DNA of 64,000 nt from Malania oleifera (GCF_029873635.1 NC_080423.1:91805191-91869190); one strand, 5' to 3'; positions 35,183-46,869 are shown, counted from the first letter of the stretch. Numbers and translations: made by a program. Notes: a model not told the origin generated them from the sequence alone.

Positions 35183-38100
35183 TCATTCCAAATCCTGGCC
35201 TTCTGAAGGACATTGGATCATCTCTAAAATATTGACCACCTCTCCCATATCTGGCCGGTTCGATGGCACCTGAGATGCACATATCAAACCAAGCTTTATC
35301 AATGGGATTGCCTCATCTGCCGGAAAATTCCTCTGCAGCCTCACATCGACACACTCCTCCACCCTTCCGACCTCCAGTGATCCCCTCACCATCTCACAAA
35401 GCACCACCACATCGTCCTCCATATATTCTACAGGCCTCTTCCCTGTCACCACCTCGAGAACCAGGATCCCAAACCCATATACATCACACTTCTCAGTTAT
35501 CTTCACTGTTCGGCAAGCAAACTCAGGAGCCATGTAGCCAAGTGCACTCTGAATCTTGCTGCTCAAAACATAATGGTCCAACATGGGCAATAGCCTAGCC
35601 AGACCAAAATCTCCCACCTTTGGTTCACCAGAGCTGTCTATCAAAATATTAGTTGATTTGAGATTATAGTGAATTACATTCAATTGGTGCAAATGGGCCA
35701 AGCCTTTTGCCATACCAAGAACTATGCTGAACCTCTGCCGCCAAGAAAGGCAGTTTTGGCCTGATTCCTCGTGAAGATGCTTGTACAGACTCCCACAGGA
35801 GATGTATTCATAAATGAGGAGTTGCAGGGATGGGGTCCAGTAATACCCTTCAAGTGCGACAAGATTTTGGTGCCTGATCTTTCCAAGTTTCTTCACTTCC
35901 CTCTCAAACTCTTCTTGGGATTTGATCAAGCCGGAGACAGTGAGCTTCTTGATGGCAACTGAGCGCCCATCTCGAAGGATTGCTCGGTAAACAGCCCCAA
36001 ACCCACCACGACCAAGTTCACAGTCCTTGTTTAGCAGTGCATGTGCCCCAGCAACAAAGTCCGCATCACCAGAGAACATAACAAGTTTTCCATAGTTGCC
36101 ATCAGTGGTGGGAGAACAGCTGAAATCGTCCCCACCAGATAAAGTGACAGCAGCAGCAGAGCGCGACATAGAAGAACGGACATGGATATTGAGGACAGTA
36201 ATGGCTGCCACACCAATGGCAATGAAAACAGCTGCACCGATCGCAATGAGAGCTGAAATGCTGAGTATGATCCTCTTGTGTTGAGGATTTGGTGAGAATG
36301 GGTGCCCACTGGAGTCTGAAGAAGAGTTTGGATTAAGGACGATGGGCTTGGGATGGACAGACGGGCAGGAGCGTTTGACAATAGAACCACATAAAGATGG
36401 ATTGTCAGATACTGATGAGGAGGGGATGGTGTTGAAGAAGCCACCAAGAGGTAGTTCACCTTGGAAGTTGTTGTGAGATATGTTAAAGATGAGAAGGCGA
36501 GAAAGATTTGTCAGCTCTTTGGGTAGGCTTCCAGAGAGGTTGTTTGAAGACAAGTCTACAATCTGGAGATTGGTGAGGTTTGCAATGGCCACAGGAATCG
36601 GTCCTGTGATATTGTTTCGAGATAGATTCCTGCAAAATTGAGAAAAGCACCAAAAGGGAAACTTGTCAAAATGATAAATCTCCAAACTACTTAGATTAAG
36701 AAATCAATAACTAATGACATACACTACAAAATCATTTTATAGTGCCAGATCAAAAGACAGGTGAACTTTTTTTCTGGATGAGAAAATAAAGCAATTTTAT
36801 ACCCTAATTTTTCAGATTCTAATATAATGTAGTACATAGACAACTTGCATTAATGGAAGAAGAAAACTAGCTACAATATTAAAACAACTGATGATCCATG
36901 ATAGACCAAGGATACCCTTGTTAATCATGCCCTAGAGCATATATATCATGCTTATTTCTCAATACAATCTGGTGAAAACTCTATACTCAATTCTAAATTG
37001 CTTCCTAAAATATGACAAAAATGATAACAGAAGGATCTTACATCTATCTAACACTTACATATCTAGCCAAACAAACAGTTCCCAGAAAATATTTTCATCC
37101 AAAACTGCTTCAAGTCAGATTTAACAGTCAAGGATGCAAAAGAAAGAGAGAGAAAGAAATGCTTCTCACCCCACTCTTTTATCCAACTACAAATGCTGGA
37201 GTTAGACGCCGATGAGGCCACCCTGATGTGTCATCTCCACATGAAAATCCGGCTTGAGTTGCAACCTCAAACACTTTAGGGCAGTGAATATAATTTCTAA
37301 GTAGTAGTCACACTAGATAACATTTGCTAAATACAGTACTGTGGACAGAAACTGTTACGGCTACAAATCTAAGTTCGATACCTTTCTACTGAGGATACTG
37401 AAGGACACTAGATTGACAAGCAACCTCAATATCGCTAGTGACTCAGAAACATGGCACAATTTCAAGTAGTGAGGAATAATAATTTAAATCTTCCCAAAAG
37501 AAAAAGGCAAATTTAGAAATAAAAATAAAGGTGGGAAGGACGCTTACAAAGAGGAAAGAGATGAGCACTTCTCAATCTGCGTTGGAATTGTTCCACTTAG
37601 GAAGTTCCTCTCCAGCCTTAGTTCCTTCAATGAAATGACTCCTCCAATTTCAGATGGAATGCTTCCATTCAGCCAATTGTTACTCAAATCGAGAACATGA
37701 GTCGTTTTTAAGTCACCTAAGCTCACTGGAATAGGACCACTAAGAAAGTTCCAGGACACATTCAAGGACAGCAAGCTGCTAAAATTACCCATATAGAGTG
37801 GTATTCTGCCCGATAATGCATTTGCAGACAAATCCAAAACCTGAAGGCTTTGATATGAGGTCTCCATTGATGGGAGAGCAGGATATTCGATGCTTCCAGT
37901 GAGCCTGTTTCCCGAAAGCAGCATGCTCCTTAAGCCCAACTTAAAAATCCATGCCGGAATATTACCCGTCAACATATTCTGGCTAATATCCAAATCCAAC
38001 AGGCTAATGCAATTGGCCATCGCCTCCGGCAAAATCTGAACAAACTGATTCATGGATAAGTTCAATTCCTTCAATTTTTGAAGACTTCCTATTGAATTCG

Positions 38101-39004
38101 GAATCTGACCTGAAAATCTATTTGCGGAAATATCCAGAGTCTCAAGGCTACTCAATTCTCCAATCCAATCAGGGACTTCACCTGACAATGAATTTCCATT
38201 TAAATTTAGAGAAGTGCACATACTAAGTTTGCGCATTGACTCTGGCAGGTTACCGGAAAAAGAATTCTCACTAAAATCAATTGATTTCAGATACAAACAG
38301 CTTCCCATGCCCTCGAGCAGCTGCCCAGAGAACCTGTTCTTCCCTAAATTAATTGCACTCAAATTATATAAATTTTCGATTCCTCCCGGAATCTCACCAT
38401 GAAGCAAATTATACGACAAATCGAGAGATCGAAGCCCCTTCATCCACCAAATCCCAGAAGGCAACGGGCCAGAAAGCCAGTTAGAAGAGAAATCAACCTC
38501 CTCTATCGCCGAGCAGGAGCTTAGAGAATCCGGAATCGGCCCTGAAAGATTGTTTCTTGCAAATGAAACAGCCCGCAAAGACCCACATTGCTGAAAGAAC
38601 TCATTCGGTATTGATCCCGAGAGATCATTAGCACTGAAGTCAAGAACTTGAAGGCTGCTAAGGCGACCCAGACTAGGGTGTATGGAACCCGTGAAGTTGT
38701 TGTCGGCTAGGGATAGTGTTCGGAGGAACTGCAATTTCAGGAGGCTTCGGCCGATCCGACCCGAAAGAGAGAAACCCTGAAGGACGAGCTCAGTGACCCG
38801 GTTGGTTTGGGGATCACCGCATTTTACCCCAACCCAATTGCAGGAGTTCTCATCGTCCTCGTTCCACGATACGAGCTTACCTTCAGGGTCTTGAAGGTCC
38901 GCCTTGAAGGCGATCAGCCCTAGAACGTCGTCGTTCAGTGACGGGTTCCAGTCTCCACCCACCGCCCGAGCAATGAGAAGAAAAACCAGGAGGTTAAGCA
39001 GCAT
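35183..39004 (-). CDS. PXC2-like: LRR receptor-like kinase, PXC2/IRK type (two exons)
   Basis: Exon 1 is 39004-37548 and exon 2 is 36629-35183; the 918-base intron has GTAAGC and TTTTGCAG borders and splits one Leu codon. The spliced product is 967 residues, the usual size for PXC2. In order: signal peptide (MLLNLLVFLLIARAVGG), N-terminal LRR cap with CNWVGVKC, about 20 leucine-rich repeats, a Cys pair (CGSIVKRSC, 566-574), and a transmembrane helix (about 605-634). The cytosolic kinase has GRGGFG (692-697), VAIK Lys713, DFG 826-828 and APE 853-855. The catalytic loop reads HYNLKSTN (806-813): HYN replaces HRD, as in PXC2/IRK relatives, so catalysis is doubtful. I started at 39004 because an upstream in-frame Met (39211) would put 69 non-conserved residues before the signal peptide. 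Relatives act at the plasma membrane in vascular and cell-division patterning. Confidence 0.93.
36630..37547 (-). other. Intron of the receptor kinase gene
   Basis: A 918-base intron, GT-AG bordered, with a pyrimidine-rich acceptor. It interrupts the LRR region at Leu486, between two repeats. No transposon is recognised inside it. Confidence 0.9.
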
Positions 39005-39780
39005 TTTCAATTCAGTCCCCAGCGATTCAAAAATTCCAAGAAGCCATTCGAAGGGGCTCAACTGAAGCACAGCTGAAAAATCAAAACGGATAACGAGAGA
39101 AGTATATATGTAAATGGGAACACAACAGAAGCTGAAAAGGCGAAATTTCTTGCCCCTACAACAAATCAATACCAATATTAGACTGAAATTGTACAAGCTG
39201 GAGAAAACCAAACTACAGCTGCAGCTAAGTGACGCGCAGCAGAGCTCTCAAATTATCCGTTAATCTATCAGCAAAACGAACTTAAAGATGAAAAAAAAAA
39301 AAAGATTCTGGACACAGAGAGAGAGCACAGACAATGTCCGAGCAATTTTACACAATGAGCGAACGAAAAACTCTCGGATTCGCTGCTCGGGAATCGTAAA
39401 CCAGTATCTACTTCCTCCAATTTTTCGGCGTTTAAAAACAGGAGGAGGAGGAGGATTCGCTCAGATAAATGCAGAGGCCCCAGGCCGGCAATCTCTGCAA
39501 CTAAAAATCAAAGAAAGCAGAGGTATCGAGCTCCGAAAATGCAACCGGATTCTGACACGGGACCGGAATAAGAACACCGGAGCCGGAGAAGTAGCCGGAA
39601 AGCGCGGGGTCGCCGGAACGCCTGGAGAGTCGGAACCCTAGAACGGGATTAATAGAGCAGGGAGAGGCAGTTCTCAGACAGGGGAAAATAATAAATGTAA
39701 TAAACAAATAATAATATTGGCGAGTAATAATAAGCGAAAGCGAGAGCGAGAGCGAGAGCGAGAGAGAGACAGAGTGAGGA
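39005..39780 (-). promoter_or_regulatory. 5' leader / proximal promoter of the receptor kinase
   Basis: The minus strand shows a CTCTCTCTCGCTCTCGCTCTC-type run (plus strand cgagagcgagagcgagag, 39735-39765), typical of plant core-promoter Y patches or GAGA sites. A good splice acceptor (TTGTTGTAG, ending near 39155) raises the possibility of a leader intron; no donor was settled on. The transcription start is not determined. Confidence 0.5.
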
Positions 39781-39889
39781 GTGGCGCTTTGTGCTGGGCG
39801 TGCCGTCTTTATGAGAGCCGGAGGATCCGTTTGGTCAATGGAGAATCCTAGGTGGAGATGGCCGTCGCAAACGTGTCACGCTCTCAGTG

Positions 39890-39985
39890 CTTGTCTGTCT
39901 GACGTGGTTGGGCCGCCTGCTACGGGGGCCACTTACCAACCGCTTGAGGTGGGCTGGGCTCGGCCCACTAGGCTCTCTCCTTTAA
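39890..39985. promoter_or_regulatory. Distal promoter motifs: site II words and TGACGTGG
   Basis: GC-rich stretch with TTGGGCC (39907), a gtgggctgggctcggcccac near-palindrome (39949-39968) and TGACGTGG (39900). TGGGCC/GGCCCA are site II words common in promoters of genes active in dividing cells. Position fits the kinase promoter, but dependence is not shown. Confidence 0.35.
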
Positions 39986-40349
39986 TGGTGGACCTGACTT
40001 TTGTTTGCAAAATTGAATTTAAAATGAAATGAATTTTAAAAATTAAAATAATAAAATTAAATCATGTAAATCGAAAATATTATAATTAATGAAAAGTACT
40101 CGAATTATTTTAATTACTTATTATATTTTCAGAATTCACTTCTAATAATTGAAACAGTAAAAATATTTTATAATTTATTTTTATTATTTTAAAATTTTTT
40201 AAAATTTATAAATATTTTATTTTAATTTTATTTAAACATACATTATTATTTTACTTTTATTTCAATCAAAAGTGTATGATTTAATATAAAAAAATATTTA
40301 AAATTTTAAACGGATAAGCTATTTATTAAATGAGCAAATTTGGGTTTAC

Positions 40350-40458
40350 ATAATAGTCACCTTTCAATAAACGGGTCAACACGAACCTGAACCTATTTAA
40401 CCCCGATCCGTTTATGACCCGTCCAAACCCAGTTCATAATCCGTTTTGTCACCCCTAT
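40350..40458. mobile_element. One end of an hAT-like MITE
   Basis: The words aaacgggtcaacacgaacct and gacccgtccaaaccc end with ccgttttgtcacccctatgt. This matches the end type tagggGTG of plant non-autonomous hAT elements. The other end is not recognisable, so this is a fragment. Confidence 0.4.
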
Positions 40459-40554
40459 GTTTAATAAATACATGCTTACATACATAATTTTTTTTTCTTT
40501 TTTAAAAAGAAAGAGATATAAGAAAGATATAATCATGCTTAAGAGTCATGCTAA

Positions 40555-40720
40555 CGTGATGGATGCAACACCACCACCATCACCACCGTCGGCCGCGGTC
40601 CACCACCGCAAAAAGGAGGGGAGGAAAGGCCGCGAAAGCTTGAAGGGGATGGGGGACGCAAATATTCCTCCCATCACTCACTCACTCCACAAGCCCCGCC
40701 CCTCCACTATTATTTTTTTA
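40555..40720. other. Small GC-rich island of unknown nature
   Basis: About 165 bases clearly richer in G+C than the AT-rich surroundings, with gatggatgcaacaccaccac and cgtcggccgcggtcc. A frame of 116 codons crosses it (Pro/Ser-rich, then Arg/Lys-rich) but resembles nothing known and is not supported by composition outside the island. It could be a leftover exon, a promoter or a transposon piece. Confidence 0.3.
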
Positions 40721-40954
40721 AAGTATATAATTATTAATAGAGAAAAAAATAAAAAAAGGAAAAGAAAAAGGCCTCTAAAGAAAAGGAAAGACAGGGAGTC
40801 AAACTGAAGTGGGATTCTCAGCCCCAAGCCCCGAGGTGAAAACCAAAAGCCCCACATGCAGCTAAAATAAATTAAAGGCATGTGACTATAAAACGACATG
40901 GTCCATATTTTTGTCTTTAATTTTTTGTTTTTACTATTGAATTGTACTTCAAAT

Positions 40955-41030
40955 TTGTCCAAAGAAATTGACTGTGATGGCATAAATTGGGAAAAAAAAT
41001 TCATATAATCGACCACACCTAGTGGACATA
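40955..41030 (+). mobile_element. Bare 3' end of the RTE LINE
   Basis: The stretch tgtgatggcataaattggga, then ttcatataatcgaccacacctagtgg aligns by eye with the 3' end of the RTE copy at 20590-20642 (gcataaattggcgg... catatagccgacc... cttagtgg). Only about 75 bases are left: a strongly 5'-truncated insertion or a fragment. Confidence 0.7.
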
Positions 41031-41039
41031 ATTTTAAGG

Positions 41040-42025
41040 CATGAAACTATATTAAATAATTAAAAAACTTATATTATGATGCTCCATCCGTATATAATAT
41101 ATATTATAATGTTCTATTAAGTTTGAGCTACGTAGTCGGAACTAATCTATCTTACATCTCATATTTCTTCTTGCTACTCTCATAGTTCGAATTTGAAATC
41201 TTCACCGTGTATGTTTCAAACTTTAATCATTACAATGTCTCCCATGATACTCCATCCAAATACATCAAACCCTAATATGATTCATTTTCAATTTACTGTT
41301 CCAAAAAAATTTATAGGATTTAAGTGTTTAATGCACAAGTTCCACGTATGCCCATGATTTCACTTGTCACATGTGCACTGTGGTGTTTGGGAGCATAAAT
41401 TTTAGGGTTGAATTTGAAAGAATTTCAATACTATTTTGCACTGTGCTTTATTCACATAGCAAATCTGAAAGTAAGGTCCAATTTTTTTATGCTTTCAAAT
41501 GTAGAGAAATGTTGTGCTGGGGAGTATGATTCTCTGAATTTTGGATCTAAATTTGAGTGGTTTAGGTAAAATTTAACACGATTTTATATCACTTTTTGTT
41601 CAAATCTATATAGATTTAAATTCAAAAATTTTTTTTTTTTTTTAAAAAAGGAAAAGAAAAAGGGTATTTAAAAAGACACAAAGTTCATGATTTGGAAAGT
41701 GTGAAATCAAAGTATGTTCCATTTTTAAAATAATAAAAGTATCCTTGATGAGCTTGAAATAATCATACTTGCTTAGAGTTTCAAATAATCATATATGCTT
41801 GTGTACAAAGGCAATGCAACCCAACATATAGGGCCATTGGATGGAGCATAGTGTTATAAGTTATGTTGGGTCTTGTTGGTATTCCCAAAACATTTTGCAC
41901 AATCAATCATCATGCCCCATTTGTAAAGTTAGCCCTTTCATCAGTACTACTCAATAATTTTCTTATTAACATTATGCTCCTCAAATTATTTCAACCTCAT
42001 CAAGGATATCTTATGAGTGTTTACA
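41040..42025. other. AT-rich spacer with MITE-like end
   Basis: gtgtttgggagcataaattt (about 41391) resembles the MITE ends at 2.5 kb and a second similar word occurs near 41516 in the same direction, so no clean inverted pair could be set. No genes recognised. Confidence 0.35.
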
Positions 42026-42030
42026 CTTGT

Positions 42031-42096
42031 GGAGAAGTGCAGTTTGATTTCTTGGATGTTTTTGGAGAAGTGCAGTTTGATTTCTTGGATGTTTTT
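42031..42096 (+). repeat. 33-bp tandem duplication
   Basis: ggagaagtgcagtttgattt... is present twice, 42031-42063 and 42064-42096, with no visible difference. It adds GEVQFDFLDVF twice, in frame, to an 82-codon open frame that starts at 41863; that frame matches no family known to me. Confidence 0.85.
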
Positions 42097-42404
42097 GAAA
42101 CAAGTTGGTAAGACATTGGTCTAACTAAGTTTATAAGTTAAAAATATAAATAAGAAAAGTTATTTATAAGACTTAATATTCGCATTAAAAATAAAAAAAT
42201 ATATATTTATAAGACTGAATAGAAGCAATTATTGATCAATGTCATGCAACCAATTAGGAGTCGTTACTTGACCATGAGAAAGTCTCGAAAACCATAGGAG
42301 TCCACTTATGCAGGATTAGCATTTGTAGGATCCACCATTCCTGTTCTACAAGACTACATCTGCAAAAGTACATGCAAGAACGCTCGAATTCAATTCAAAC
42401 CATC

Positions 42405-42590
42405 CACTCTAATACCACTTGTGAGGATAAGAAGATTCATCATGGGCATACTTGATGTATATGGGTGACCATTAACTTGACACAAATGCTTAACCTTTAG
42501 ACGTTCTTGGATCCAACCACATATATAAACACCCAACATCCACTCATTCCAAAGTGAGATTAACTCACAATAGCAATTTTCAATATTTTT
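42405..42590 (-). mobile_element. Diverged TRIM-like LTR with adjacent PBS
   Basis: ctctaataccacttgtgagg then cttgatgtatatgggtgacc, aacttgacacaaatgctt, ccaaccacatatataaacac and ccaacatccactc follow the order of words in the TRIM LTRs at 26.3-27.5 kb. On the minus strand the LTR is followed by TGGTATTAGAG, a primer site with one change. No second LTR is seen. The solo LTR at 42594 sits directly against it. Confidence 0.65.
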
Positions 42591-42593
42591 AAT

Positions 42594-43641
42594 TGTCGTA
42601 AGGTTCCGAAAAAAGGTTCAGATTGGCGAGGGATACTAATATCGAAGGTTCGATGGAGTCGTCACTAAGCTATTATTTTCCTAAGTGTGCTTAGTTCACC
42701 TAATTACTACTTGTTGATTAGTCTCTAGACTAGTCATAAGGCCAAGGAACCAGTAGTTTCAATTTGTTTTTACCAAAGTTGAGATTGAGAATTCAACTAT
42801 GTAAGGGGAAGGCATTAGCACCTCTTATACACTCGTTTGGAGTATTATGCATGAAGGAATTCTTAGGCTTATTGGGTTGAACTTGAATTCTTGTTCAAAG
42901 GTTCTGTCCAAATTTGAACTTAAATTATATAATCTTAAATTTAAAATTTAGCAATTTTCAATCATGCAAAAAATTTAAACAGTATTCAACTAATTAATAC
43001 AAAATTTAAAGAACTAACCTCTATTTTCTAAATCCTCCAATCCGCAAGCTTGTTTTCTTCCTTTTTTGCCTTTTTCTTCCTTTTTTGCCTTTCCCAAATA
43101 TCCATCTTCTGCTCTACCATTGCAAATCAGAGCATAGCAAGCTTCCAATATGCCACCTTCCAGCTTCTCCTCTCCAAACCTCAACCTCTTAAACTCTCAA
43201 CTTTTCTTTCACTCTCAATTTCCAATTCTTTCTCAAATTTTTTCTCCAATTTGTCTCCACCTCAAACTTTTGAAAATCCCTATTCCAAATGAGAGTAACC
43301 CCAATTAATTATGATTGATTAATCAAATTGGTTACTTTAACTTTGATTTGCAATTACTCCATATCTAATTGAAATTTTCTCCTATGTGTGCAAGTGCAAA
43401 CATAAATATGTTAGCCAGCCAAATTTTGTTTTTCTAGATTTTTTTATTTCCATGTATTCAATATTTTTTAAAATTTTTTTGCTTTCCATATATTTTCCCA
43501 CTTTCATTGTATTAATGAATATTCACAAAACCATATACAAATTAGAAATTGAACTAGGAAAACACCCAAGAGGGCACTAAAATTTAACCTAAAAAACTCA
43601 AATTCAGCTATATAAAGCTCTGAAAAAATGGGGTGTCTACA
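42594..43641. mobile_element. Solo LTR, 1048 bp, TSD TTAAT
   Basis: Starts TGTCGTAAGG and ends GGGGTGTCTACA. The flanks are exactly TTAAT on both sides (42589-42593 and 43642-43646). It carries the block ggagtcgtcactaag, then aaggggaaggcattagcacc, shared with the LTRs at 48947 and 56161. No internal domain or primer site remains, so it is a solo LTR formed by recombination. Orientation is not certain; minus is likely by comparison with the 56161 copy. Confidence 0.88.
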
Positions 43642-43671
43642 TTAATTATCATATATTATTAAATCTACATT

Positions 43672-43815
43672 TACCCTTTGTTTGGAGAGAACTTGGATTT
43701 AAATTTGTATTAAATTTGGATAAGATATGATATATAATTGTATTAAAATCTGTCCAAATTTATTCAAATCGAAATCCAAAATTCAAAATCTACGCTTCCA
43801 AATATAGCGTTAATT
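43672..43815. mobile_element. Tourist-like MITE with TTA duplication
   Basis: TTA, then ccctttgtttggagagaact, and at the other end cttccaaatatagcg followed by TTA. The ends are imperfect inverted repeats of about 30 bp, and the three-base TTA target fits the PIF/Harbinger group. Confidence 0.6.
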
Positions 43816-43819
43816 TAAT

Positions 43820-45190
43820 GGAACTCCTCAGTAAAAGGCACCGATATTACAACCAATCTAAAGCTATTGTTTTTCCTTCAATTGTAATCCCTTCTATTTT
43901 TGACTTGAAGCTTTCTACCAGCTATTCAAACTCATAAATATTATCTCTCGATTTCCACTCCTAGTGAAGATTAATTAGCTACAAGAGAAATGTAAAACTA
44001 AAAAAAGAAAACATTAAATTTACAAATTCATGTTAAAAAAATTTGCTTTTGGTTAAACACAATCATTAATTAGCACTTGATTTTTAATACTATCAAACCA
44101 TCTAGCATACTTAATTGAAAAAGAAGGGAGGAGGGGTTGAATGGTGCCCATCAAATATTTTTATTCATGAAAAAAGAAATTGACTTTGCAGTGCACATAT
44201 TCTTCCAACCTAGAATAATGTTATGCAATTAAATTTGGGTTGTTTAGATTTTAGATTTTAAATTTAATTTTGTGTAAATATAAATAGAATAAATAAAATT
44301 ATTTTTTGTTCAAATTCATTGACAAATTTAGATTCAGAATCCCTAGATGAACTCACCAATTAGCTTTGTCCCTTCTCTTTGTAGTATTTGACGAAATGCA
44401 TTAGACTATTGGGGATCATTTGGTTTGTGGCATAAAAAATATTCTTATGAAATGACATTTTTGAGAGTCTCATTCTTAAGAATAGAATGCCGGTCTCATG
44501 AAAATATTTTTATTTTGTTCAGATTGTAAGATTCTCAGAAATGTACAAAAGATTCCATGTCAATAATTGGTTCAACATGAGAATCCTAATAGATATTTTA
44601 AGAAGATGACCCGTGTACCTTTGACATGCGTATAATGAATATATGAAAAGCAATTGTATTTTTCAACACAAAAACATGCTAAGATTTATTTTTAACAACT
44701 ATACATTTAAAATATTTAACACTTAATAGCCGATTAACTGAAATGATTGAAGGCAATATAGTGTCTAAATATTAACTATTGTATCAATTTTTTATAAAAT
44801 AATAATATTAATTTTATCTAAAAAATTAAAAATGTCAAATAAAATGCTAATTAACATAAATATTAACAATCTTAACACATATTTTAATTAAAATTTTAAT
44901 TATTTTCTAATAAATAAATAATTAATTTTTTTATTAAAACTTTATAATTAATATCTATAATTAACATTATATATAATTTCTAATTAAAATAATTAATATT
45001 TGTGCTAATTTAAATTTTTTGTTTTCAATTTATTAGTAATTTATTATTTTAAACCTAATAATAGAGTGTAATTATATTATATTACAAGGACATTACTGTA
45101 TAGAAGTCAAAATAGTGAAAGTAATTTGATCCAAAAAGTAGGTCTCCCATAACAATAAAATGTGAGATTACGACAGCACGTGGAGAGATA
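43820..45190. other. AT-rich spacer
   Basis: Mostly A+T, especially 44760-45080. No genes or clear element ends recognised. Confidence 0.5.
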
Positions 45191-45194
45191 AATA

Positions 45195-45410
45195 GTAAAG
45201 TAAATGCGAACAACAAGACTAGAACCCATGACCTCCTGGTAACCAGCTCTGATACCATGGTAGAGAATAGAATAATTTTTTTAAAATACCACAGTAAATG
45301 CAGGCAACAAGACTAAAATCAAGGATCTCCCGATAACAATCTCTGATACCATAGTAGACTACCACTTTATCTAAAAGCTTAAGCTTTTAGGTAAAGTGGT
45401 GGTCTAACAT
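45195..45410 (-). mobile_element. LTR-end remnants with duplicated primer site and palindrome
   Basis: Two similar segments about 94 bases apart each end in a tRNA-Met primer site on the minus strand: TGGTATCAGAGCT (45245-45257) and TGGTATCAGAG (45341-45351). Both are preceded by taaatgcgaacaacaagact-type words. Next to the second is a 40-base near-perfect palindrome (45361-45400) centred on aagcttaagctt, of the type seen at the ends of some plant LTRs. Confidence 0.65.
45361..45400. repeat. 40-bp palindrome
   Basis: The arm accactttatctaaaagctt pairs with aagcttttaggtaaagtggt with a single mismatch and no loop. Confidence 0.95.
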
Positions 45411-45849
45411 AAAATTTTCGTGAAACTTGCTCATGGGATAGCTGAGAAAAAAATATCCATGTTTTATGAAAATCCTAACATTGCAAGGAATGTGATAATG
45501 TTTTTCATGTCAGATTGTCATACTCAAACAAACAAGGTAATGAGTTGTCATGAAAATCACATTCTCGATAATATTAAAAGGTATCACGAAACAAACGCCC
45601 CTTTAAATGAAAGTTTCACCTACATGCATGAAATACGATGATTTTTTTACAGATTAACATACATTTATAGTAGGGGATTTGGTTTGTCAATTTTTAAAAC
45701 AAAAAGGAATTTGATGTACAAGATGACAGGTAGCACGTCCCTTATAATATAATTGTCTCCATAAAAATAAAATTAAATTGGTGGTTCAAGATATAAGTTT
45801 CTAAGTGAAATCATCATATTGTTTTTGTGTAGAATGTTTTTCTATGAAT

Positions 45850-46864
45850 AAATTTTTTTTATCAGTAAAGTGTAAATATATTGATCAAATGGGTATATAT
45901 AATTATACACTGGGCATACCAGGCCAAGGGGAGCCAAGCCCCAACACAATTGCAAAGCAATAAAGTCAAACAAGCTACATCAAACCTAGGCATACCCAGG
46001 GTTCAAAAGGCCATACCAAGTAACTAAGTACATCCACACCACATCCACCCAACTCTACATTCACTAAAACTGCAAGAGATGGGGGAATCTGTCGTAGAGA
46101 ATCCTGAACATATGAGTTTGGATAAGTTTAACAATAGCTTCCGGAGAGACAATACAGTCCTTAAATTTCCTCTTGTTTCGAAAATGCCAAATGAAGTATA
46201 CCGTAGTAGCAAGGCATATCCCCTTAGCTGCCGCCTGTATTCCAATACCCTTAGCCTCCTTGTGCAACCATTTAAGGTCTGCTTTGATTGTTGTCATCGC
46301 TCTAGTGATTCCCAACCAGGCCTTCAAGGAACTCCAAACAGCATTAGACACTTTGCATTTGAACATAAGATGGTCTAGAGTTTCATTTTCAGCACAACAA
46401 AAGCAACAAAGCTTATTCATACCTTCCACATGCAGCGTATCATTAGTAGTTAGTTTACCTTTAGCACTAAACAACAGCATAAAGGAGTACTTAGGAGTAC
46501 ACCCAGCCTTCCAGACCACAGAATACCAGGGAACCTCCCTGCATTTAACTCTCCAAAACTGATAGGCCATCGAGCAGTTCAACTGATCACCTGAAGCCCA
46601 ATGTCTGAGCAGATTCTCAGCTTCCCTTTGATCGCCGCACTGATGTAGCAACAAATACTTAATTTCTAGAATCTTTTTATAGAGAGGGGAGTCTTCATGT
46701 TTAGGACAAGCCTCCCAAATACCCCCACCCCTCAGGTAAAAATGATTCACCCATTTGGACCACAGAGAGTCCTTTTTATCATGTACATTCCAGAGTGCTT
46801 TAGAGAGTAAGGCCCTGTATGTTTGGATGATCTTCACATAACTAATGTTTACTTTGGTTGACAA
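45850..46864 (-). mobile_element. L1-type LINE, C-terminal 266 codons still open
   Basis: The minus strand has one uninterrupted frame (46864-46064) for the end of an L1 ORF2. It reads ALLSKALWNVHDKKDSLWSK, then the post-RT block, then the zinc-binding region with CTPKYSFMLLFSAKGKLTTN, CCFCCAENETLDHLMFKCK and YFIWHFRNKRKF. These are the usual plant zf-RVT residues (C..C....H..C). The 3' UTR runs to an A-tail near 45850 (T-run on the plus strand). The RT itself is absent: a 5'-truncated insertion. It is the best preserved of the LINE fragments here. Confidence 0.85.
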
Positions 46865-46869
46865 AACGA

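Noticed and set aside
34838..35235. Plus-strand frames of 105-113 codons next to the receptor kinase
   Set aside because: They are Lys/Asn/Thr-rich, overlap one another and lie in the expected 3' UTR of the kinase.
35263..35598. A 111-codon frame antisense to the receptor kinase
   Set aside because: It is the complement of conserved kinase codons; the minus frame has all kinase motifs.
39005..39211. An earlier start (Met at 39211) for the receptor kinase
   Set aside because: It would place 69 non-conserved residues before a clear signal peptide; the length of relatives fits the start at 39004.
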